Of a stretch of DNA of 6,142 nt, positions 1 to 3,901 are shown in pieces. This stretch comes from an uncultured Lachnospiraceae bacterium (GTDB taxonomy: Bacteria; Bacillota; Clostridia; Lachnospirales; Lachnospiraceae), in contig CABQGZ010000220.1 in the NCBI GenBank assembly GCA_902463835.1, forward strand, positions 1-6,142. The letters run 5' to 3'. The notes beneath the pieces are model-generated. The model did no database searches, was not told where the DNA came from, and was given only the letters and a program-made list of their open reading frames with translations. The stretch's first letter is position 1. Each line of letters opens with the position of its first letter. A program made the position numbers and the translations under genes.

Positions 1-54
1 GGCAAGCTCAGTCCCGGCTTCAACAAGACTGGCGTCAGCGCCGTCGCCAAGTAA
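1..54 (+). CDS. C-terminal end of an unrecognised gene (partial)
   Basis: Frame 1 is open from the window edge and ends at TAA 52-54. The last residues read GKLSPGFNKTGVSAVAK. Only 17 codons are visible and I do not recognise the family. Codon use is GC-rich at third positions, like the PolC-like gene further right, so this is probably resident DNA. The next 33 codons in the same frame resemble the tail of a different protein (the PolC-like relic), so the reading frame changes identity at the stop. Confidence 0.45.
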   Translation, partial: GKLSPGFNKTGVSAVAK

Positions 55-60
55 ACGCGG

Positions 61-153
61 CCAAGGTGCATACTTGACGGCGAGCAGCGCATCGAATACC
101 TGCCGCGCAAGGGAGATTGCGTGGCGCGGATGCTGCTCGAAGGGGAAAAATGA
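61..153 (+). pseudogene. Relic of a second PolC-like gene (C-terminal tail only)
   Basis: Frame 1 from about 61 to the TGA at 151-153 encodes PRCILDGEQRIEYLPRKGDC followed by VARMLLEGEK. The part from RIEYLPRKGDCVARM onward matches, residue for residue apart from a few changes, the last 21 residues of the intact PolC-like protein encoded at 689-1678 (HIRYLPRKGDCVGRMMFEGE). No start codon or upstream homologous sequence is present: a TAA at 52-54 in the same frame cuts it off. I infer that a paralogous gene stood here and lost everything but its last ~30 codons. A small independent peptide is possible but there is no Shine-Dalgarno or start to support it. Confidence 0.6.
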
Positions 154-158
154 CGACA

Positions 159-191
159 GAAGAGCGGAGATGCTTTGCATCTCCGCTCTTC
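159..191 (+). terminator. Hairpin terminator after the PolC-like relic
   Basis: A perfect 15-bp stem (159-173 with 177-191, core AGAGCGGAGATGC) closes on a 3-nt TTT loop, 5 bases after the TGA of the relic. The downstream tract (CGTTCTTAT) is only moderately T-rich, so it is a plausible but not ideal intrinsic terminator. Its position immediately after the relic suggests it is the original terminator of that gene. Confidence 0.6.
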
Positions 192-350
192 CGTTCTTAT
201 GAAGATGGTCTCTCTCACGGGAGGCGCTCTACATACGATCCCCGACTCCGCAGCCATATGTCAATGTCTTTGCCGAACACCTCGACGGGCCGGTATAGCG
301 GAAGCGGATATGCTCCAGTAGGATTTTACACACCGCTTGGGGCCTGGCGG

Positions 351-391
351 ACAAAAGAAAAACCTCGTAACCGGCATGGTTACGAGGTTTT
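351..391 (-). terminator. Intrinsic terminator downstream of the tRNA fragment
   Basis: A perfect 14-bp inverted repeat (359-372 with 378-391, core ACCTCGTAACC) has a 5-nt loop. Read on the minus strand it runs into TTCTTTTGT, a good U-tract. It begins 4 bases after the 3' end of the minus-strand tRNA fragment, which is where a tRNA gene's own terminator sits. That makes it evidence that the chromosomal flank of the integration site is on the left. Confidence 0.75.
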
Positions 392-395
392 CATC

Positions 396-418
396 TGGAG
401 GTGACACCCGGATTTGAA
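396..418 (-). other. tRNA 3'-end fragment (tRNA-Cys-like), probable attachment site of an integrated element
   Basis: On the minus strand, 418 to 396 reads as the last 23 nt of a tRNA: the T-loop TTCAAAT, the 3' half of the T-stem CCGGG, the acceptor strand TGTCACC, then T and CCA. The 5' half of the T-stem should be CCCGG, but the sequence there (complement of 419-423) is GGCGA, so homology stops exactly at the T-loop. No D-arm, anticodon arm or 5' acceptor strand follows. U at the discriminator position and this acceptor sequence fit tRNA-Cys of Clostridia from memory; tRNA-Gly or tRNA-Thr are alternatives. Such displaced 3' ends are left when tyrosine integrases insert into tRNA genes. No second copy of the 23-mer was seen in the window. 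Confidence 0.7.
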
Positions 419-535
419 TCGCCGTGGGGCGGTCTTGCGTCGTGTTGACCGATGCCGGGAAGTGTTGGAAATACAGGGCTTGCAGGAAATCATGCTGTTA
501 AATGCTGCCGGGCTGTATTATCAAATTTTGAAGTT

Positions 536-558
536 ATAAGGCTAAAAATAAGGCTAAA
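536..558 (+). repeat. Tandem 11-bp direct repeat beside the attachment site
   Basis: ATAAGGCTAAA occurs at 536-546 and again at 548-558, a 12-bp period, in an AT-rich island inside otherwise GC-rich DNA. It lies about 120 bp inside the inferred element end. Arm-type integrase sites and excisionase sites are usually short direct repeats at such a distance, so that role is my inference. It could also be a chance repeat in AT-rich sequence. Confidence 0.55.
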
Positions 559-646
559 TTTTATGGCCGTGCGGAATGTACCAATAGATTTTCCGGCAAA
601 CAGTAGCATGATCTTTACTGCTGTGACACTCCCTGTCCATGCCGTC

Positions 647-655
647 TGCTATACT
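647..655 (+). promoter_or_regulatory. Extended -10 promoter of the PolC-like gene
   Basis: TGCTATACT contains TATACT (650-655) preceded by TGn (647-649), a sigma-A extended -10 element. No good -35 lies at 17 bp (CACTCC at 627-632), which extended -10 promoters tolerate. Transcription would start near 662, about 27 nt before the ATG at 689, leaving a short leader with a strong Shine-Dalgarno. Confidence 0.55.
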
Positions 656-688
656 GCCCCTTACCACAACGGACAAGGAGGGCGTACA

Positions 689-1678
689 ATGACAAAGGAT
701 TTTCTGTTACGGCTGACGGAGGAGCATTACGGCGTGGGAGCGTTCCCCATCTACGGGCGGCTGCTGGAGGAGCAGCGGCTGACGCGGGGCGGGCCGCTGC
801 TGCCCATGTGGTACTGCACGGCGGCGCTGCGGCGGGCGTTCGGCGGGGAAAACATGCTGGTGCTGGGCTGCACCAACGACTCGCTGCTGGCACACCTGCT
901 GGGCGCGACGCCGGTGAACCCGCTGCCTCCCCACTACCACTGCTCCAGCTGTCACCGCCTGATCTTCAACGCCCACGCGGATGACGGATGGGACTTGCCC
1001 GACCTTGCCTGTCCCGAATGCGGCGCACCGATGGCGGCGGACGGTCATAACCTGCGAAGCCGGTCGCTGATCGGCGAAAGCGTGGTGTCCCTGCAAGTGC
1101 CGCAGGAGCGGTTCGCGCCGGTGTGCGCGTGGCTGCGGGACTACTGGGCGCAGCGGGACTGCCAGACCGATACCGAGCCGTACAGCGACGCGGAGGTCAT
1201 GGGGCTGCGGCTCACGCTGCCGGAGGGCGTGCAGGGTATGTTCGAGGTGCGCGTTCTGTATCCCACCGACCGGCTCGACCCGCTGCCGTCCGATGTGCCG
1301 CCGCTGCACACGGCGTACCGGCGTATCAAGGGCATGGGGCTGCGGCTGGCCTCCGACGCATGGACGGGGGCGGAGCGGGACGCCGTGGAGCGGGGGCGCA
1401 TGGCGTTTGAGGGTGTTCTCACGTTCCGGGAGGACGTGTACGACCTGCTGCGGCAGCATACGCCGCCTAAGCAGCGGCGGGAGAACGGTCTGCCGTGGAT
1501 GATCTCAGAGGACGTGCGCAAGGGTAAGTACGCCACGCAGGGGATGCCGAAGCTGATCGAAAACTACCTGCGCAAGCAGCTGCGCATCCCGGCGCACTAC
1601 ATCGAGAGCATGAAGCATATCCGCTACCTGCCGCGCAAGGGGGATTGCGTAGGGAGGATGATGTTCGAGGGGGAGTAG
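689..1678 (+). CDS. PolC-derived protein lacking the polymerase catalytic segments
   Basis: 329 aa. ATG 689 is chosen because AAGGAGGG (675-682) precedes it and the promoter is at 647-655; the frame is open back to 452, but that stretch overlaps the promoter. The sequence tracks Gram-positive PolC in order. Residues 58-75 (VLGCTNDSLLAHLLGATP) resemble the palm block VGSRGSVGSS. Then come NPLPPHY (77-83), a four-cysteine zinc ribbon (C85, C88, C108, C111) with DLP and DGH, GLRLASDAWTGA (217-228) like GLSHGTDVWLGNA, FREDVYDLL, DVRKGK (275-280) like SVRKGK, and IPAHYIESMKHIRYLP (300-315) like VPEWYIDSCKKIKYMFP. The PolC segment with the DxD metal-binding aspartates, just after the ribbon, reads VVSLQVPQ here, and the third-aspartate region is missing. 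There are no exonuclease, PHP or OB domains. Homology is clear to me from family knowledge; loss of polymerase activity is inferred; the function is unknown. Clean G/C third positions suggest a maintained gene. Confidence 0.8.
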   Translation: MTKDFLLRLTEEHYGVGAFPIYGRLLEEQRLTRGGPLLPMWYCTAALRRAFGGENMLVLGCTNDSLLAHLLGATPVNPLPPHYHCSSCHRLIFNAHADDGWDLPDLACPECGAPMAADGHNLRSRSLIGESVVSLQVPQERFAPVCAWLRDYWAQRDCQTDTEPYSDAEVMGLRLTLPEGVQGMFEVRVLYPTDRLDPLPSDVPPLHTAYRRIKGMGLRLASDAWTGAERDAVERGRMAFEGVLTFREDVYDLLRQHTPPKQRRENGLPWMISEDVRKGKYATQGMPKLIENYLRKQLRIPAHYIESMKHIRYLPRKGDCVGRMMFEGE

Positions 1679-1750
1679 TGAATAGCAGGGGACAAAGGGA
1701 GGGAGCTGAAGGCCGCATTCACTTAAGGACGAAAGGTGCTCAAAAAGGAT

Positions 1751-1792
1751 ACGGCATAGCTTACGATCATGTAGGCTATGCCGTTTCTTTTT
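1751..1792 (+). terminator. Bidirectional terminator between convergent genes
   Basis: A 14-bp stem (1751-1764 with 1771-1784, outer ACGGCATAGC, one G-T pair) has a 6-nt loop and is followed by TTTCTTTTT on the plus strand. On the minus strand it runs into ATCCTTTTTGAG. It sits 72 bases after the PolC-like stop and contains the TAG stop (1776-1778) of the minus-strand recombinase relic in its descending arm. It can therefore serve both convergent units. Confidence 0.8.
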
Positions 1793-2145
1793 GCTCTTGT
1801 TGTGGGATATCGACTACGCCGATAAAGTTCCACCAGATGACCAGGGTCTGCTTTTTTGTCCGTGTGCAGGGGACTTTCTCCGGTTTCTTCACCTCAATCT
1901 TCTCCACGAAAGAGCGGATGATCTCTGTTGTGAGTTCCGTAATGTCCGCATACCGGCGCACCATTCCCAAGAAGGAATCTACATTCAGGCGTTGTTCCCG
2001 AGCCTCCGCAATGGCCGCCTCCAGTTCTGAGACTCTTGCTTCCAATTGTTTCTGCTCGGTTTCGTAGGTAGCGGACATTCGGGAAAAACGGTCGTCGGAT
2101 ATTTTTCCGTCGATGTTGTCCTCATAGAGCCGCTGTATGATAAGC
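1776..2145 (-). pseudogene. Large serine recombinase, C-terminal part only (truncated)
   Basis: The minus frame ending at TAG 1776-1778 reads back through RTKKQTLVIWWNFIGVV, TELTTEIIRSFVEKIEVKK, a charged coiled-coil stretch (EQKQLEARVSELEAAIAEAR) and YEDNIDGKISDDRFSRM. These are the coiled coil and DUF4368-like tail typical of TnpX-type serine recombinases of clostridial integrative and mobilizable elements. A coding start could be claimed at the ATG at 2078, but family similarity continues upstream to IIQRLYEDN at about 2141 without a start. The catalytic resolvase domain, with its active-site serine, and the recombinase and zinc-ribbon domains are all missing, so the protein cannot recombine DNA. 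Full-length relatives are roughly 500-560 aa; about 120 aa remain. Upstream it is joined out of frame to a sigma-like gene. Confidence 0.75.
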
Positions 2146-2434
2146 GGCGTTGTTGCGTCTCGGTCAGTAGCGTGAGTGTGTTTCGGATATGCTCGGTTTC
2201 CTCCTTTCGGATAACGATGTGCTCCGGTGTGTCGAGATAGGCAATGGAGTTGCCTTCGTAGTCCAGTGCCTCAAGATGGTATAAAGTGTGATAGGCTTCC
2301 CGACATTCGGCATTTCGGATGTGCCGGGCATTCTCATTAAGATACTTAGTGATCTCCTTTAACGCCTCCGGCTCTCCGTTCGGTATGATGAGTTCAAAGG
2401 GTGATCCATACGGATCGTTGTAGCGTATCTTCAC
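2145..2434 (-). pseudogene. Sigma-70-like regulator of an integrative element, 3' end lost
   Basis: From GTG 2434 (preceded on the minus strand by GGGAAGGAA at an acceptable distance) the frame reads KIRYNDPYGSPFELIIPNG, then EITKYLNENARHIRNAE, a DTPEHIVIRKEETEH stretch, and LTLLTETQQRRL. The segment before and including TLLTETQQRRL resembles the start of sigma region 4, which normally continues with a helix-turn-helix (YREIA-type); that helix-turn-helix is absent. After RRL (about 2145) the frame continues as unrelated residues, while the adjacent frame becomes the recombinase tail. The deletion junction therefore lies near 2139-2150. In intact clostridial elements a small sigma-like protein of this type often sits upstream of the serine recombinase, so one deletion probably removed the 3' end of this gene and the 5' two-thirds of the recombinase. 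Family assignment is moderate: the deciding helix-turn-helix is gone. Confidence 0.55.
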
Positions 2435-2492
2435 GGTGTGTTCCTTCCCGCCCGAGAACGAAAAGAGCCGGAACGCACCGCCGCAGAATAAG

Positions 2493-2593
2493 GCCTGATT
2501 ACGAAAAGGGCGCACTTATCCTAGGGTACAGTCATACCTCCCGCTTAAGCGGTGAAATATGATATGTATCCCGGCCCTTATACGTAATCAGGC
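2493..2593. repeat. Nested inverted repeat with a central palindrome
   Basis: The left arm 2493-2511 and right arm 2574-2593 are inverted copies: GCCTGATTACG pairs with CGTAATCAGGC (11 bp), then AAGGGC with GCCCTT (6 bp), with a small internal mismatch. The 62-nt spacer contains a perfect 12-bp palindrome, CCGCTTAAGCGG (2541-2552), near the centre. The structure lies about 60 bp upstream of the sigma-like start. It could be a recombinase or regulator site, a small miniature element, or an RNA structure; the sequence does not decide. Confidence 0.65.
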
Positions 2594-2641
2594 TTTGATA
2601 TTATGTTTGTGCCCGATCAGAGAAAAGAGTCCTTCACTCAC

Positions 2642-2708
2642 AGGTAGGCCACGAAAACAGGAAAATCGAACCCCTGTTTTTCAGGACCTTTCTATAGGTA
2701 GGCCACGA
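2642..2708 (+). repeat. 13-bp direct repeat flanking a hairpin
   Basis: AGGTAGGCCACGA is present at 2642-2654 and 2696-2708, 54 bp apart (an exact multiple of 3). Between them AAAACAGG (2654-2661) and CCTGTTTT (2673-2680) form an 8-bp hairpin ending in T's, terminator-like. In the frame where both copies encode GRPR the repeat could be a coding relic with two AT-hook-like motifs; otherwise it is a non-coding repeat. Confidence 0.5.
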
Positions 2709-2743
2709 GAAAGGCAAAACGGGACGGTTTTATAGAAAAAACT

Positions 2744-2774
2744 TGCGGACGATCCCGAAATCTTCCGCACGGGA
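2744..2774 (+). other. Two mutually exclusive hairpins
   Basis: TGCGGA (2744-2749) can pair with TCCGCA (2764-2769), while TCCCG (2753-2757), inside that loop, can pair with CGGGA (2770-2774). Both stems are perfect but interleaved. A true pseudoknot would need to cross a 6-bp stem with no linker, so alternative folding is the more likely reading. A regulatory role for the region before the XRE gene is only a possibility. Confidence 0.25.
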
Positions 2775-2924
2775 GAAATTCCGGTCCTGTTACCCATTGG
2801 AGATGAAATCACGGTTTGACAGAAAACTTTGAAAATTCCTCCGCTCACTTACCACCAGACACGAGAAGTGCATTTGGTCCCTTGATTTTTGAAATTCTCT
2901 TTTCATAGACCCATCTGGACAGAA

Positions 2925-3314
2925 ATGAACACATTGGCCGAAAAAAATAAGCCCTTCCACAGAAAATCTGCAAGAAGAGCGTTGGAGATGTTGAAAAAGC
3001 TCAATACTGATATTTTGATCTCGAATATTTCGGCGCTTACGGCGAATAACTCCATGACACAGGAAAAAATGGCACAGGCGCTCGGTATGTCGCAGCCAAA
3101 CTTCAACCATGCCATTTGCAATACGGGCGTTAAAAGGTTCACCATTGAGCATATCTTTGATATTGCCCATTACTTCGGCGTTTTCATTGACTGGCTCATG
3201 GGCAATCAGGGCGGCAGTGCGATTGCGGCAAAGTCTGCTGCAGAATTCATCACGAGAGCCGTATTATGCGGGGCGGCGAAACTGACACCGTATTCCGTCG
3301 AGGAAGGTAACTAG
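2925..3314 (+). CDS. XRE-family helix-turn-helix protein (N-terminal half of a broken gene)
   Basis: 129 aa from ATG 2925; ATG 2988 is an in-frame alternative directly after TTGGAG, and neither has an ideal Shine-Dalgarno. Residues 44-93 form a XRE/Cro-type DNA-binding domain: MTQEKMAQALGMSQPNFNHA (the helix-turn-helix), then TIEHIFDIAHYFGVFIDWLMG. After this come AAKSAAEFITRAV and AKLTPYSVEE, typical of longer clostridial XRE regulators of about 200 aa, whose C-terminal part ends in a KFVEIH-like helix. Here the frame ends early at TAG 3312-3314, and that missing C-terminal part appears in another frame at 3355-3588. The short product could still bind DNA and dimerise, but I read it as the remains of a full-length gene. 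Its target is unknown. Confidence 0.65.
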   Translation: MNTLAEKNKPFHRKSARRALEMLKKLNTDILISNISALTANNSMTQEKMAQALGMSQPNFNHAICNTGVKRFTIEHIFDIAHYFGVFIDWLMGNQGGSAIAAKSAAEFITRAVLCGAAKLTPYSVEEGN

Positions 3315-3354
3315 TGTGCCGATGAGACGCATCAGCCGGGGAAGTTCATAAGAC

Positions 3355-3588
3355 TGGGCAGCATATTTTCCTTCGTTCTGGAATCCTCTTGAGGATATGG
3401 TCAGTGACTAAGAAACAAGAGACAAGGTGATAGATGCTGAAGTGGGTGGAAATCAGACACCATTCTGGTCCCTCAATGCGTATTTGGATAAATTTGTAGA
3501 GATCCATCAGCTGCTGAAATCCCAGAGCATGGATGAAGAGAATTTCCAAATGCTCATCGCAAAGCATCTCGGCAGAATCGAAGAATGA
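3355..3588 (+). pseudogene. Frameshifted C-terminal half of the XRE regulator
   Basis: Frame 1 reads WAAYFPSFWNPLEDMVSD, a TAA at 3409-3411, then ETRDKVIDAEVGGNQTPFW, SLNAYLDKFVEIHQLLKSQ and MDEENFQMLIAKHLGRIEE to TGA 3586-3588. YFPSFWxP followed by a D/NxFL-KFVEIH helix is the C-terminal pattern I know from long clostridial XRE proteins such as the one starting at 2925, which is in frame 3. At least one frameshift between about 3300 and 3355 plus the internal TAA separates the halves. No start codon with a Shine-Dalgarno precedes it, so it is not expected to be translated by itself. Confidence 0.6.
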
Positions 3589-3621
3589 AAAAAGCCCCTC
3601 TCGGAAAATTTTCGAAAGGGG
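3588..3621 (-). terminator. Hairpin with a T-run on the minus strand
   Basis: A 27-nt hairpin (3595-3621; CCCCT pairs with AGGGG, one C-A mismatch, then TCG with CGA and a short AT top) is followed on the minus strand by CTTTTTT (from A3588-A3593). It would stop antisense transcription coming from the methyltransferase side. On the plus strand no U-run follows, so as a terminator for the XRE relic it would be weak. It forms the insulating left border of the methyltransferase operon. Confidence 0.6.
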
Positions 3622-3650
3622 TAGAAAAAATCATAGCTCCATGTTATAAT
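3622..3650 (+). promoter_or_regulatory. Promoter of the regulator-methyltransferase operon
   Basis: A perfect TATAAT (3645-3650) with an upstream TG at 3642-3643 makes an extended -10. TAGAAA at 3622-3627 is a weak -35 (4 of 6 matches) at 17-bp spacing. The expected start is near 3657, about 29 nt before the regulator ATG. It lies directly after the hairpin at 3588-3621 and is overlapped by the repeat-type operator at 3643-3661. Confidence 0.75.
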
Positions 3651-3661
3651 GCTGTTATAAC
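3643..3661 (+). promoter_or_regulatory. Operator-like repeat over the -10 box and start site
   Basis: GTTATAA (3643-3649), TGCTG, TTATAAC (3655-3661) is a perfect 7-bp inverted repeat with a 5-bp spacer. GTTATAA also recurs as a direct repeat at 3654-3660, 11 bp (one helical turn) later. It covers TATAAT and the predicted start, where a repressor would block RNA polymerase. The small helix-turn-helix protein encoded just downstream is the obvious candidate ligand, as for controller proteins of restriction-modification systems. The sequence shows the repeats; the ligand is inference. Confidence 0.55.
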
Positions 3662-3685
3662 CTTGCAAGTAGATGGAGGTGCCCA

Positions 3686-3901
3686 ATGGGTTTCTGTGAT
3701 GATATAAGAGCAATTCGTCAGAAGTGCTTTCTCTCCCAGGAAGCTTTTGCAAAGGAACTGGGGGTGTCGTTTGCTACAGTCAACAGATGGGAATCCGGCA
3801 AAACGAAGCCCACATACAAGACGATGAAGCTTATCGATGATTTTTGCAAGAGACAAAGTATTGATTTCGATATCAGGCACGAATTGGAGGGGCAATTATG
3901 A
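3686..3901 (+). CDS. Small XRE-family DNA-binding regulator (controller-like)
   Basis: 71 aa, essentially a single Cro/C1-type helix-turn-helix domain: LSQEAFAKELGVSFATVNRW (residues 16-35) followed by ESGKTKPTYKTMKLIDDFCK. GGAGGT (3675-3680), 5 nt before ATG 3686, fixes the start. It is the first gene of the operon, and its TGA (3899-3901) overlaps the methyltransferase ATG (3898-3900) as ATGA, so the two are translationally coupled. Size, position and the repeat-type operator over the promoter fit the controller (C) proteins that time methyltransferase versus nuclease expression, or a plain autorepressor. It shares no close similarity with the longer XRE protein at 2925 beyond the fold. Whether it activates or represses cannot be told; overlap with the -10 favours repression. 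Confidence 0.8.
   Translation: MGFCDDIRAIRQKCFLSQEAFAKELGVSFATVNRWESGKTKPTYKTMKLIDDFCKRQSIDFDIRHELEGQL

Larger units (their letters stand above)
2435..2924. other. Stretch with no convincing gene (490 bp)
   Basis: I find no open frame with a start, a Shine-Dalgarno and family resemblance. The stretch holds a nested inverted repeat (2493-2593), a 13-bp direct repeat with a hairpin between the copies (2642-2708) and a pair of mutually exclusive hairpins (2744-2774). One plus frame can be read from TTG 2595 to TAG 2733 (46 aa, with GRPR twice), but it lacks a credible ribosome site. After that stop the same frame gives a coding-like run (DPEIFRTGEIPVLLPIGDE) ending at TGA near 2817. These may be eroded coding remnants. 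Confidence 0.5.

Noticed and set aside
117..404. Plus-strand open frame of 95 codons
   Set aside because: It runs across a hairpin terminator, another terminator and the tRNA fragment, and has no Shine-Dalgarno or recognisable similarity.
452..688. Upstream extension of the PolC-like reading frame by 79 codons
   Set aside because: It overlaps the repeats and the extended -10 promoter, has no PolC similarity, and the strong AAGGAGGG ribosome site serves ATG 689.
707..1459. Long minus-strand open frames opposite the PolC-like gene
   Set aside because: They are shadows produced by GC-rich third positions of the real gene; their translations are low-complexity (R, P, H, A rich) and match no family.
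2744..2774. H-type pseudoknot
   Set aside because: The connecting loop that must cross the 6-bp stem would be 0 nt long, which is geometrically unlikely; alternative hairpins are the better reading.
2816..2821. Perfect TTGACA as a -35 box for the XRE gene
   Set aside because: No acceptable -10 element lies 15-19 bp downstream, so it was not called a promoter.
2889..2924. TTG 2889 as the start of the XRE protein
   Set aside because: No Shine-Dalgarno precedes it and the extra residues carry no family signal; ATG 2925 or 2988 is more plausible.
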